Both the position numbers and the translations under genes were made by a program. From NCBI GenBank assembly GCA_000016765.1, contig CP000699.1, positions 2,815,001-2,879,000 of the forward strand: a stretch of DNA of 64,000 bases, in the 5' to 3' direction. This document shows positions 52,668 to 61,170 of this stretch, one piece after another. Under the pieces are notes generated by a model. It did no database searches. It was not told the DNA's origin and saw nothing but the letters and a program-made list of their open reading frames with translations. This DNA is from Rhizorhabdus wittichii RW1 (GTDB lineage: Bacteria > Pseudomonadota > Alphaproteobacteria > Sphingomonadales > Sphingomonadaceae). Position 1 is the first letter of the stretch; the number at the start of each line of letters is the position of its first letter.

Positions 52668-54127
52668 CAGCCCTCGTCCTGGACGACGCGGGCGACTTCC
52701 TCGATCGTGGTGAGGCCGGCGCGCAGCTTGGCGATGCCGTCGTCGAGCAGGCTCGGCCCGGCCTTGCGCGCGGCGGCGGTCAGCTCCGCCTCCGACGCGC
52801 CGTCGTGGATCAGGCGGCGCAGCTCGTCGTCGGCGGCGACCACCTCGTACAGCGCCATCCGGCCCTTATAGCCCTCGCCATGGCAATGTTCGCAGCCCTG
52901 CGCGCGCCAGATCTTCTTGCCGGGCTTGAGCGCGCGGCCGAGCAGCGCCGAATCGGCCTCGGTCGCGCGGTCCTGCCAGCGGCAATGCTCGCACAGCCGC
53001 CGCACCAGCCGCTGGGCGATCAGCCCGACCACCATCGGCGCGAGCAGGTAGCGCTCCACCCCCATGTCGATCAGCCGGGTGATCGACCCGATCGCGCTGT
53101 TGGTGTGCAGCGTCGACAGCACGAAATGGCCGGTCATCGACGATCGCACCGCGACCTCGGCGGTCTCCTGGTCGCGGATCTCGCCGACCATGATCACGTC
53201 GGGGTCCTGGCGCAGGATGGCGCGCAGGCCACGCGCGAAGGTCATTCCCGTCCGGGCGTTGACCTGGGTCTGGGCGACGCCCGCCAGCTCATATTCGATC
53301 GGGTCCTCGACCGTCATGATGTTGCGCTTGCGGTCGTTGAGGTGGGTGAGCGCGGTGTAGAGCGTCGTCGTCTTGCCCGATCCGGTCGGGCCGGTGACGA
53401 GCAATATGCCGTGCGGCCGGTCGAGCAGGCCGAGGAAGACGTCGCGGTCGCGCTCCGACAGGCCGAGCGCGGCGGTGTCGAGCCCGGTCGAGCCGCGATC
53501 GAGCAGGCGCATCACCACCCGCTCGCCATGCTGGGTCGGGATGGTCGAGACGCGCACGTCGATGTCGTAGCCGCCGACCCGCAGGGTGACGCGGCCGTCC
53601 TGCGGCACCCGCTTCTCGGCGATGTCGAGCCGCGCCATCACCTTGATGCGGCTGACCAGCAGCGGCGCCAGCGCGCGCTTCGGCTCGACCACGTCGCGCA
53701 GCACGCCGTCGATGCGAAAGCGGACGATCAGCCTTTTCTCCTGCGTCTCGACATGGATGTCCGACGCGCCGTCGCGCACCGCCTGGAGCAGCAACGCGTT
53801 GATCAGGCGGATCACCGGGCTGTCGTCGCGGCTGTCGAGCAGGTCGTCGACCGCCGCCGCGCTGTCCGCCAGCGTCGCCAAGTCGTCGGTGCCGGCGAGG
53901 TCCATCGTCCCGCCCGCGCTGTCGCGATAGGCGGCGGCGACGGCGCTCTCGAACGCCTCCTCGGCCACCGGCTCGAAGGCGAGGCCGGCGCCGAAGCGGC
54001 GCTGCACCTCGAGCATCGCCTCGGGGCTGGCGCCGGCGCGGAACAGGCAGCGCGCGCCGCCGTCTCCCGCGGGCTGGACGAGGACGCCGTGGCGGCGGGC
54101 GAAGCCGTAGGGAAGCGCCTCGGTCAT
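52667..54127 (-). CDS. gspE: Type II secretion ATPase GspE
   Basis: A 486-residue cytosolic ATPase. Walker A GPTGSGKTTTLYTA, Asp box (MTVEDPIEYELAGVAQTQVN), Walker B (ILRQDPDVIMVGEIRD), His box (STLHTN), and a four-Cys zinc site CEHC...CEHC near 395-430. It overlaps gspM by 4 bp and gspF by 1 bp. Confidence 0.97.
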   Translation of the reverse strand: MTEALPYGFARRHGVLVQPAGDGGARCLFRAGASPEAMLEVQRRFGAGLAFEPVAEEAFESAVAAAYRDSAGGTMDLAGTDDLATLADSAAAVDDLLDSRDDSPVIRLINALLLQAVRDGASDIHVETQEKRLIVRFRIDGVLRDVVEPKRALAPLLVSRIKVMARLDIAEKRVPQDGRVTLRVGGYDIDVRVSTIPTQHGERVVMRLLDRGSTGLDTAALGLSERDRDVFLGLLDRPHGILLVTGPTGSGKTTTLYTALTHLNDRKRNIMTVEDPIEYELAGVAQTQVNARTGMTFARGLRAILRQDPDVIMVGEIRDQETAEVAVRSSMTGHFVLSTLHTNSAIGSITRLIDMGVERYLLAPMVVGLIAQRLVRRLCEHCRWQDRATEADSALLGRALKPGKKIWRAQGCEHCHGEGYKGRMALYEVVAADDELRRLIHDGASEAELTAAARKAGPSLLDDGIAKLRAGLTTIEEVARVVQDEG

Positions 54128-54630
54128 GCGCGCACCATCAGTTCGGCGGAGACGAAGCCGCTCGACGGGCGGCGATCGAGCCGCAGGCGGACCACCCGCA
54201 GCCGGCTGGTCTGCTCGACCTCGGCGATCCAGCGGAGCAGCGATTCATAGGGCGCGTCGGCGACGGTCACGCGAATGCCCTCGCCGCCCTCATTGACCAC
54301 CGGCACCATCCCGAAGCGCGCCGCGCTGGCCGACAGGACCGCGGCGGGACTGCCGCCGGCCTGCGGCTGGGCGGGCGCCTGGCCGAGCGGACCGGCGCTG
54401 CGCAGCCGCGCGCTCAGGCTTTCATAGGTGCGGATATCGGACAGCGCCTGGGCGCGGGCGCGCTGGACCGGCAGGATCACCATCGCCACCAGGACGTAGA
54501 GCGCGACCATCGCGGCAAGCCCGCCGAGCAGCCATTGCTCGCGCCGGCTGCGCGCCTGCCACAGCCCGATCGCCTTCTGCCGCGCGGGCTCGAAGGTCGG
54601 GAAGAGGGCAGCGAAATCGAGCTGCTTCAT
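54124..54630 (-). CDS. gspM: Type II secretion protein GspM
   Basis: A 168-residue protein with one transmembrane helix (about 34-52, GGLAAMVALYVLVAMVILP) and a periplasmic ferredoxin-like domain. EQWLLGGLAA at the helix start and the order L-M-E-F fit GspM. It follows gspL after a spacer filled by a palindromic repeat. Confidence 0.88.
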   Translation of the reverse strand: MKQLDFAALFPTFEPARQKAIGLWQARSRREQWLLGGLAAMVALYVLVAMVILPVQRARAQALSDIRTYESLSARLRSAGPLGQAPAQPQAGGSPAAVLSASAARFGMVPVVNEGGEGIRVTVADAPYESLLRWIAEVEQTSRLRVVRLRLDRRPSSGFVSAELMVRA

Positions 54631-54647
54631 GCGGCGAGCCCCCCGTC

Positions 54648-54739
54648 CGTCATCCCGGCGAAAGCCGGGATCTCACTGCCTTTCCCGCCGGCAGCGATGA
54701 CCAGGAAGAAGGGAGATCCTGGCTTTCGCCAGGATGACG
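54648..54739. repeat. Palindromic repeat at the gspL-gspM junction
   Basis: A 92-bp element, CGTCATCCCGGCGAAAGCCG to CTGGCTTTCGCCAGGATGAC, with inner GATCTCAC / GGGAGATC. It is closest in layout to 5391-5473. An ATGA overlap at the gspL stop now points into the repeat and not at gspM. Confidence 0.8.
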
Positions 54740-54748
54740 ATCGATCGA

Positions 54749-55837
54749 TCATGCCGCGCCTCCGACGACCAGGCTGGCGCCGTCGAAGCGGCCGGTGAGG
54801 CCCGCCGAGCGCAGCGCGTTGACGATATTGCCGCGCGCGGCGGGGTCGGCGAGGTCGACGTCGAGGCGCAGGCTGCGGCCCGCCTCATCGAACTGCATCG
54901 ACCGGATGGTCACCGCGCCGCCGAACGGCGCCAGCGCCGAGGAGGCGCGGCTGAGCAGCGGCAGCAGCGTTCCGGGCGGGGCGTTGCCGCCCGCCGGCAG
55001 CAGCTCGGCCGCGACCAGCGCCGCCTCGCGCGGGTCGGCGCCCGCATAGCGGCCGGGCGCGGCGGTGGCGAGAAGCTGGGTCAGCTCCGCCCCGCGCTTC
55101 GCCGCGACCGACCGGAGCGCGACGGTGTCGGCGGCGGCGATCGCGCCATGCGCGACCAGCCCGGCAACGGCGACGATCGCGACGCGGCGGCCGGTCCGCG
55201 ACAGGCCCTGGCGCGGGCGCGCATAATCGCCCTGGCGCAGGTCGAGCGCGATCGGCAGCGCCTCCCCGCCCGCCTCGACCTCGTCGCAGGCCGGCTTGCC
55301 CGCCGCCGTCCACAGCGCGACGAACAGCGCCTCGCGCGCCGCGAAGCCGGCGCCGTCGGGGGTGCGGACGAGGATGCGGCCGTCGGCCTCGCGCCGGACG
55401 TTCCAGCGGCCGGCCTCGGGCACCGGCAGCGCCAGCGCGTCGGGCATGATCGCGGCGTCGGCGATCCCGGCCTCCGCGACGTGCGCGACCCAGGCCGCCA
55501 TCAGGTCGCGATCGACCGCGCCGGCGAGCCAGCCGCCACCGGCCTGCTGCGCGCCGAGCGCGAGGTGCGGCACGTCGGGGCGGTCGGCGATGCGGTCCTC
55601 GATCGCGAAGGGCAGCGCCGCGAGCCGGCGCGCGTGCGACGGCAGCGGCAACGCGACCGACATCGTCAGGACATGTTCGGCCGGTACCAGCAGGACGGGC
55701 CGCGCGGCGGCCCCGGCAACGGCCTTCACCACGCCCGCGTCGAGCCGCCAGACGCCCGCTTCCGCCCGGGGGCCGAGCATATTTTTTAGCCGCGCGGCGA
55801 TCGGCGCTATGCTAGGCGACTGTAACATCAGTTTCAT
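54749..55837 (-). CDS. gspL: Type II secretion protein GspL
   Basis: A 362-residue protein with an actin-like cytoplasmic domain (ALPFAIEDRIADRPDVPHLALG is typical), a transmembrane helix at about 219-237 and a periplasmic domain. It links GspE to the platform. The first ATG (55837) shares CATG with the gspG-side ATG at 55836. ATG 55780 (MLGPRAEAGVW) is an alternative that would free the Pho-box-like site. Confidence 0.88.
   Translation of the reverse strand: MKLMLQSPSIAPIAARLKNMLGPRAEAGVWRLDAGVVKAVAGAAARPVLLVPAEHVLTMSVALPLPSHARRLAALPFAIEDRIADRPDVPHLALGAQQAGGGWLAGAVDRDLMAAWVAHVAEAGIADAAIMPDALALPVPEAGRWNVRREADGRILVRTPDGAGFAAREALFVALWTAAGKPACDEVEAGGEALPIALDLRQGDYARPRQGLSRTGRRVAIVAVAGLVAHGAIAAADTVALRSVAAKRGAELTQLLATAAPGRYAGADPREAALVAAELLPAGGNAPPGTLLPLLSRASSALAPFGGAVTIRSMQFDEAGRSLRLDVDLADPAARGNIVNALRSAGLTGRFDGASLVVGGAA
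55820..55837. promoter_or_regulatory. Pho-box-like sequence at the gspL/gspG divergent start
   Basis: CTGTAAC-ATCA-GTTTCAT keeps the two-heptamer, 4-bp-spacer layout; each heptamer matches CTGTCAT in five of seven positions. It is weaker than the site at 37927. It could couple the T2SS to phosphate starvation. Confidence 0.35.
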
Positions 55838-55859
55838 GGATATATCTCATAGCGCCGCC

Positions 55860-56345
55860 ATGATCATAGTTTCGCAACATTTTCATGACGAGCCCGAACA
55901 TGACGGCCGGCGCGCCCCTTCGGATGGCGAGGCTGGCCTGACCCTGATCGAGATGATCGTCGTGCTGGCGATCATCGCGCTGGTCGCGGCGCTGATCGTC
56001 CCCAACGTCATCGGCCGTCCCGATGAAGCGCGCGTGACGGTCGCCAAGACCGACCTGCGCACCATCTCCGCCGCGCTGAAGATGTATCGCCTCGACAATG
56101 GCGACTATCCGACCACCGAGCAGGGGCTGGCGGCATTGTCGAGGAAGCCGGCCACCGCGCCCGAGCCGCGCAACTGGTCGGCCGAGGGCTATCTGGCGCA
56201 GGTGCCGGTCGACCCCTGGGGCCGCCCCTATGTCTATCGCAATCCCGGCAGCGGCGGCGCGGGCTTCGACCTGGTCAGCCTGGGCAAGGACGGCAAGCCC
56301 GGCGGCGAGGGGCTCGACGCCGACCTGAGCGACAAAGCGCCCTGA
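55860..56345 (+). CDS. gspG: Type II secretion major pseudopilin GspG
   Basis: A 161-residue pseudopilin. Cleavage site GEAG^LTLIEMIVVLAIIALVAA with Glu +5. Mature GspG hallmarks follow: KTDLRTISAALKMYRLDNGDYPTTEQGL, WGRPYVYRNPG, calcium-site tail FDLVSLGKDGKPGGEG. The leader is 26 residues from ATG 55860; ATG 55836 is an in-frame alternative. First gene of gspG-H-I-C-D. Confidence 0.96.
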   Translation: MIIVSQHFHDEPEHDGRRAPSDGEAGLTLIEMIVVLAIIALVAALIVPNVIGRPDEARVTVAKTDLRTISAALKMYRLDNGDYPTTEQGLAALSRKPATAPEPRNWSAEGYLAQVPVDPWGRPYVYRNPGSGGAGFDLVSLGKDGKPGGEGLDADLSDKAP

Positions 56346-56806
56346 TGCAGGCGCGGGGGGGCGAATCGGGGATGACCCTGGTCGAGATGCTCGCCGTGCT
56401 CGCGATCATCGCGGTCGCGGCGGGGGCGACCGTGCTCGGCATTGGCGCCGCCACCCGCGCGCCCGGCGTCGAGGCCGAGGCGCGCCGCCTCGCGACCCGG
56501 CTCCAGTCGGTCGCCGACGAGGCGATGGTGTCCGACCGCCCGGTCGCGCTGAGCTGGGACGAGAAGGGCTATGCCTTCACCGGCTGGGACGGGCGCGGCT
56601 GGCAGGAGGGCGCGGACGAGGCGCATGCCCGCCACCGCCTGCCCGCCGGCATCCGGCTCGACATGGGCCGCCGCACCCCGCCGCTGCTGCTCGGCGTCGA
56701 CGGCGCCGGCGTCCCCGCGACGATCGGCCTGCGGTCCGGCAAGGAGCGCTGGCTGGTCGTCTATGACGGGCTGTCGGCCAGCCCGATCCCGGTGCCGGCC
56801 GCATGA
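56345..56806 (+). CDS. gspH: Type II secretion pseudopilin GspH
   Basis: A 153-residue pseudopilin. Short leader MQARGGESG^MTLVEMLAVLAI, then a GspH-like beta domain (VALSWDEKGYAF). It starts on the last base of the gspG stop (TGATG) and overlaps gspI by 4 bp. Confidence 0.93.
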   Translation: MQARGGESGMTLVEMLAVLAIIAVAAGATVLGIGAATRAPGVEAEARRLATRLQSVADEAMVSDRPVALSWDEKGYAFTGWDGRGWQEGADEAHARHRLPAGIRLDMGRRTPPLLLGVDGAGVPATIGLRSGKERWLVVYDGLSASPIPVPAA

Positions 56807-57204
56807 CCCCGGCCGCCCACGGCCGCCCCGGCGAGGCCGGCTTCTCGCTGATCGAGGCGCTGGTGGCGCTGCTGGTGCTCGCCATCGCCGCCGCCGGCCT
56901 GGTCCGCGCGGCCGAGGCGCATGTCGATTCGATCCGCGGCCTCGAACGCCGCGCCGCAGCCCAGCTCGTCGCGCAGAACCGGCTCGCCGAGCTGGCGGTG
57001 CCCGGCCTGCCCGCCGGCCCGGCGCAGGTCGAGATGCTCGGCCAGCGCTGGGCCGTCGCGGTGCGCGAGAGCGCCACCGACGATCCCGACATGGCCAGGC
57101 TCAGCGTCGCCGTGGCGGACGCGCGCGATCCGGCATCACCGCTCGTCACCCTCGACGGCTTCCGCGACAGGGGCACGACCACGGGGGGCACGACGACGCG
57201 ATGA
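56803..57204 (+). CDS. gspI: Type II secretion pseudopilin GspI
   Basis: A 133-residue minor pseudopilin. Prepilin site GEAG^FSLIEALVALLVLAIAA. The mature part keeps QLVAQNRLAELAV as in GspI. Coupled to gspH and gspC by ATGA overlaps. Confidence 0.93.
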   Translation: MTPAAHGRPGEAGFSLIEALVALLVLAIAAAGLVRAAEAHVDSIRGLERRAAAQLVAQNRLAELAVPGLPAGPAQVEMLGQRWAVAVRESATDDPDMARLSVAVADARDPASPLVTLDGFRDRGTTTGGTTTR

Positions 57205-58022
57205 CCCCGCGCCAGGCCTCCCGCGCCGCCGATATCTTCACCGGCCTCGTCGTCGCCTCGGTCGCGGTCGCGCTGGCCGGACTGACCTGGCACCTGTTCG
57301 GCGCCGGCCCTGCCGATCCGCCCCAGGCCACGGGCGCCGCGCCTATGGCCGCGACCGACATCGCCCCGGCGCTGGCGCTCGCCCCCTTCGGGCGGCCCGA
57401 CGCCTCCTCGGCCCAGCCGACCAGCCTCGCGCTCCAGCTGCGCGGCGTGATCCTCGCCGATCCGCCCTCCGCCTCGACCGCGCTGATCGCGCCGCCCGGC
57501 GGCCGCCCCGTCTCCTATGCGGTCGGCGCGTCGGTCGGCGGCGCGACGATCGAGGAGATCGCCTTCAACCGGGTGCTGCTGCGGAACAACGGGCGGCTCG
57601 AACGGCTCGACCTGCCGCGCCCGTCGCTGGGCGGCGAGGCCGCGTCGGCGACCACGCCCCCCCCACCGCCGCCGCCCGGTGCGGTGCCCGCGACCGGCCC
57701 GTCCGACGGATCGGGGCCGCAGCCGATGCAGGCGATCACGCCGCCACCAGGCGCGCCCAACGGCGCGAGCGCCGCCTCGCTGCTCGACGGGCTCGGCGCG
57801 GCGCCGGTCGGCGGCGCCTATCGCATCGGCGCCGATCCCTCGCCCGCCGCGCGCAAGGCCGGGCTGCTGCCCGGCGACGTGATCGAGCGGATCAACGGCC
57901 TGCCCGCCACCGCCGTCACCGCCGACCGCCAGCTGATGGCCCAGGTCATGGCCGGCGGCCCCGCCCAGATCGACGTGCTGCGCGGCGGCAAGCGCGTCTC
58001 CTTCTCCTTCGCCCTCCGTTGA
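57201..58022 (+). CDS. gspC: Type II secretion protein GspC with PDZ domain
   Basis: A 273-residue inner-membrane protein. One N-terminal helix (about 15-34), an HR domain (LALQLRGVILADPPSASTAL, ISYAVG-like turn, then IEEIAFNRVLLRNNGRLERL), a Pro-rich linker (about 150-195), and a C-terminal PDZ domain (IGADPSPAARKAGLLPGDVI, ERINGLP). GspC contacts the secretin. It starts at ATG 57201, overlapping the gspI stop. Confidence 0.93.
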   Translation: MTPRQASRAADIFTGLVVASVAVALAGLTWHLFGAGPADPPQATGAAPMAATDIAPALALAPFGRPDASSAQPTSLALQLRGVILADPPSASTALIAPPGGRPVSYAVGASVGGATIEEIAFNRVLLRNNGRLERLDLPRPSLGGEAASATTPPPPPPPGAVPATGPSDGSGPQPMQAITPPPGAPNGASAASLLDGLGAAPVGGAYRIGADPSPAARKAGLLPGDVIERINGLPATAVTADRQLMAQVMAGGPAQIDVLRGGKRVSFSFALR

Positions 58023-58033
58023 GGAAGCCCATC

Positions 58034-60082
58034 GTGTCCCTGTTCGCCCGCACAGCCCTCTCCGCCCTGGTCGCCGCCGCGATGGCCGGCACGCCGATCC
58101 TGGCGCAGGGCGCGTCCCAGGCCGCCGACGTGGTCGTCAACATGCGCGCCGTCGACATCGCCGACGTCGCCGAGCAGATATCGCGCATCACCGGCCGCAC
58201 CCTGATCCTCGACCCGGCGGTCAAGGGCACGGTCAACGTCACCTCGGCCGAGCCGCTATCGGTCGACGGGGTGTGGGACCTGTTCCAGTCGGTGCTGCGC
58301 GTCCACGGCTTCGCGGCGGTCAAGTCGGGCCGGTCCTGGCGGATCATCCCGCAGGCCTCGGCGATCCGCGACGCGGGATCGGGCGGGCGGCTGTCGGGGC
58401 AGGACGTCACCACCCGCATGGTCCGGCTCCAGAATGTCTCGGGCGAGCAGGCGGCGCGCGTCTTCCGCCCGCTGGTCGCGCAGTTCGGCAGCATCGAGGC
58501 GATGGCCAGCCCCAACGCGATCATCGTCACCGACTATGCCGAGAATGTCCGCCGCATCGAATCATTGGCCCGCGCGCTCGACAGCGGCGGCGGCGGCCGG
58601 TTCGACAGCATCACCCTGCGCTACGCCAACGCCAAGGACGTCGCCGCCGCGATCCAGGGGGTGATGGGCGACGGCACCGCGACCGGCGGCCCCCGCGTCG
58701 TCGCCGACGAGCGCAGCAACATCGTCCTCGTCCGCGGCGAGCCGGCGATGGTGTCCGAGGCCCGCCGCCTCGCCCACACCATCGACAAGCCCGGCGCGGG
58801 CGTGCCGATCACCCGGATGATCCGCCTCAACAATGGCGACGCCGAATCGGTGACCGAGGTGCTGCAAGGCGTGCTCGGCGAGCAGGGGACCGTCACCAAC
58901 CCCGCCGCCCGCGCGGTCGCCGGCGGCCGGGCGCGGATCACCCGCCAGCAATCCAACGCCGGCGCCCAGGCGGCCGGCCTGTCGCTCGGTTCCACCCCGG
59001 CGACGCTCGGCGGCGGTCTGGCGGACGCGGCGTCGCCCGGCGCGGGCGGCAGCGGCGGCGACGCGACGCCGAAAGGCTTCTCGACCCCCGACCTCACCGT
59101 CCAGCCCGCGCCCGAGCTCAACGCGATCGTGCTGCGCGGCACCCCGGCGGCGATCGCCGAGGTCGAGCCGCTGATCGCCCAGCTCGACGTGCGCCGCCCG
59201 CAGGTGCTGATCGAGGCCGCGATCGTCGAGATCAGCGGCGACCAGGCCGAGCAGCTCGCCGTCCAGCTCGGCATCGGCGCGGCGGCGATCAACCGCGCCA
59301 GCGGCGGCGCGACCTCCTTCACCAGCCCCGGCCTGCCGCTCCAGTCGATCCTGACCGCGATCGGATCGCCGGCGGCGGGCGCGGTGCTGTCCAATGGCGG
59401 ATCGGCCAATATCCGGTTCGGCGACAATTTCAGCATCCTGCTCCAGGCGATCGGCCAGTCGACCCGTTCCAACCTGCTGTCGACGCCGAGCCTGACGACG
59501 CTCGACAATGAGCCGGCCGAGATCGTCGTCGGCCAGAACGTGCCCTTCCGCACCGGCAGCTTCTCGACCGACGGCAACACGATCAACCCGTTCACCACGA
59601 TCGAGCGGCAGGACGTCGGCCTGACCCTCCGCGTCGTGCCGCGCATCCACCAGGGCAATGTCGTCCGGCTGGAGGTCGCGCAGGAGGTGTCGTCGCTGAC
59701 CAATGCCGTGACCGGCGCGGCCGACCTGATCACCAACCGCCGCAGCATCCAGACCTCGGTGCTCGCCGACGACGGCCAGACGATCGTGCTGGGCGGCCTG
59801 ATCAGCGACGACCGCACCCAGACGCGCAGCCAGGTGCCGATCCTCGGCGACATCCCGATCGCGGGCGAGCTGTTCCGATCGCGCAAGGAAAGCCATGTGA
59901 AGCGGACGCTGTTCGTCTTCCTGAAGCCGACCATCCTGCGCGACCGCGAGGCCGCCAACAGCGTCACCCAGGCCAAATATGCCCGCACCCGCTATGACGA
60001 GGCGATGCTCGGCAAGGGGCCGCCGCTCCTCCTCGAACCGCCGGGCCGACGCCTGCCGGTCGAGATTTCCGGGGTCTATTGA
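58034..60082 (+). CDS. gspD: Type II secretion secretin GspD
   Basis: A 682-residue outer-membrane secretin. Signal peptide about 1-32, N0 domain (VVVNMRAVDIADVAEQISRI), N1-N3 repeats with NAIIVTDYAENVRRIESL and NAIVLRGTPAAIAEVEPLI, and the C-domain VPFRTGSFSTDGNTINPF, QDVGLTLRVVPRIHQGNVV and VLGGLISDD. I chose GTG 58034 because GAGGAAG lies 6 bp upstream; a TTG at 58019 overlaps the gspC stop and is the alternative. No S-domain extension is obvious at the C-terminus. Confidence 0.96.
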   Translation: MSLFARTALSALVAAAMAGTPILAQGASQAADVVVNMRAVDIADVAEQISRITGRTLILDPAVKGTVNVTSAEPLSVDGVWDLFQSVLRVHGFAAVKSGRSWRIIPQASAIRDAGSGGRLSGQDVTTRMVRLQNVSGEQAARVFRPLVAQFGSIEAMASPNAIIVTDYAENVRRIESLARALDSGGGGRFDSITLRYANAKDVAAAIQGVMGDGTATGGPRVVADERSNIVLVRGEPAMVSEARRLAHTIDKPGAGVPITRMIRLNNGDAESVTEVLQGVLGEQGTVTNPAARAVAGGRARITRQQSNAGAQAAGLSLGSTPATLGGGLADAASPGAGGSGGDATPKGFSTPDLTVQPAPELNAIVLRGTPAAIAEVEPLIAQLDVRRPQVLIEAAIVEISGDQAEQLAVQLGIGAAAINRASGGATSFTSPGLPLQSILTAIGSPAAGAVLSNGGSANIRFGDNFSILLQAIGQSTRSNLLSTPSLTTLDNEPAEIVVGQNVPFRTGSFSTDGNTINPFTTIERQDVGLTLRVVPRIHQGNVVRLEVAQEVSSLTNAVTGAADLITNRRSIQTSVLADDGQTIVLGGLISDDRTQTRSQVPILGDIPIAGELFRSRKESHVKRTLFVFLKPTILRDREAANSVTQAKYARTRYDEAMLGKGPPLLLEPPGRRLPVEISGVY

Positions 60083-60116
60083 GGGCCGGAACCGGGGAAA
60101 TACACCGCCCCACCGT

Positions 60117-60209
60117 CGTCATTCCCGCGAAAGCGGGAATCCATGGACGGCGGCCCGCAGGAGCCGATGCGCTCCGTAACCGTGGATTCCCGCTTTCGCG
60201 GGAATGACG
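60117..60209. repeat. 93-bp palindromic repeat after gspD, copy 2
   Basis: Same length as 49430-49522 and in the opposite orientation, with identical ends and GCGGCCCGCAGGAG as the shared centre. It lies between the gspD stop and the convergent C'-like gene. Confidence 0.85.
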
Positions 60210-60227
60210 GGTGAGTTGTGATCGGGC

Positions 60228-60686
60228 CTACTGCCCCTCGTCCTCCCCGGTCGCCGCCTCCGGCTCCGGCTCGGCCGCCGGCAGGAAGGACCGTACCCGC
60301 CGGCGGCCCTTGATGAACAGCGCCGCGTCGGGCGACAGGCTTTCGAGCCGCCAGCCGTCGAAGCTCTCGCCGGGCGACAGCACCTTGCTGGTGCCGTCGG
60401 CGGCGCGGACCATCGCGATCGCCTTGTCGGGCAGGCGGCCGGCGATGCCGATCAGCCTGGGCGCGTCCTCGGCGGCGGGAGCGTTGGCGGGGTCGAGCGG
60501 GTCGAGGAACAGGCGGCGCCCCGCCCCCTCCTCCGCCGCCGCGACCGGCACGGGCTGGACGGTGTCGCCGCGCGCGGGAATGTCGGGCAGCGGCGGCTGC
60601 GCGCGCCACAGCAGCGCAACGGGCGCGGCCAGCGCGACCAGCGCGGCGCCGGCGATCCAGGGCGATCCGGCGGGCGGGCGGCGCAT
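60228..60686 (-). CDS. GspC/PilP HR-domain-like protein
   Basis: A 152-residue protein with one N-terminal transmembrane helix (about 10-27) and a periplasmic domain, LIGIAGRLPDKAIAMVRAAD, KVLSPGESFDGWRLESL and DAALFIKGRRRVRSFL, that matches the homology-region pattern of GspC and PilP. It lacks a PDZ domain and ends with an acidic tail. It overlaps the GspM-like gene by a base. I infer an accessory T2SS role. Not annotated elsewhere with certainty. Confidence 0.65.
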   Translation of the reverse strand: MRRPPAGSPWIAGAALVALAAPVALLWRAQPPLPDIPARGDTVQPVPVAAAEEGAGRRLFLDPLDPANAPAAEDAPRLIGIAGRLPDKAIAMVRAADGTSKVLSPGESFDGWRLESLSPDAALFIKGRRRVRSFLPAAEPEPEAATGEDEGQ

Positions 60687-61168
60687 CAGCGCGGCTCCCA
60701 TACGGCCATCGCCCGGGCGTCGAGCCGGATCGCGGTCTCGGCGGGCCCGGTCCGTCCGATCCGCCAGCGCGCGAATCGGATCGCGGGACGCGCGGTCTCG
60801 ATCGCGCGCGCGAAACCGAGCACGTCGGGCTCGGGCCCCGAGACGGTGACGTCGGCGGCGAGTTCGGCCGGCAGCGCCCGGTCGGCCGCCACCGGCGCGA
60901 CCCGTTCGAGCAGCAGGCGCCGATCGGCCGCCGCGCCGCGAATCGCCGCGAGCAGCGCCGCCTCCGCCGCCCGCCGGTCCTCCTGCCCATGCGACGCCTC
61001 GACCGGGAGCAGCCGCCGCGTGGGCACCGCCCCGGCGCTGGCCCGCGCCTCGACCGTCCAGAGCCGCGCCCGCGCCGCGGCGAGCGCGTCGAGCCCCGCC
61101 CAGGCGAGCCCCGCCGCGAGCAGCAGGCCGAGGCCGGCGCCAAGGCCGGTCGCCAGGGTCCACCGCAT
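60686..61168 (-). CDS. GspM/PilO-like protein
   Basis: A 160-residue protein with an N-terminal helix (about 5-27) and an Ala-rich helical region, then a small alpha/beta domain (ELAADVTVSGPEPDVLGFAR, IRFARWRIGRTG, AMAVWEPR) like the ferredoxin-like domain of GspM or PilO. It lies between the L'-like and C'-like genes, the order seen for PilN-PilO-PilP. Confidence 0.62.
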   Translation of the reverse strand: MRWTLATGLGAGLGLLLAAGLAWAGLDALAAARARLWTVEARASAGAVPTRRLLPVEASHGQEDRRAAEAALLAAIRGAAADRRLLLERVAPVAADRALPAELAADVTVSGPEPDVLGFARAIETARPAIRFARWRIGRTGPAETAIRLDARAMAVWEPR

Positions 61169-61170
61169 CG

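Noticed and set aside
56921-58018. An upstream extension of the gspD frame
   Set aside because: The frame is open through gspI and gspC, but GTG 58034 has a Shine-Dalgarno and gives a proper signal peptide.
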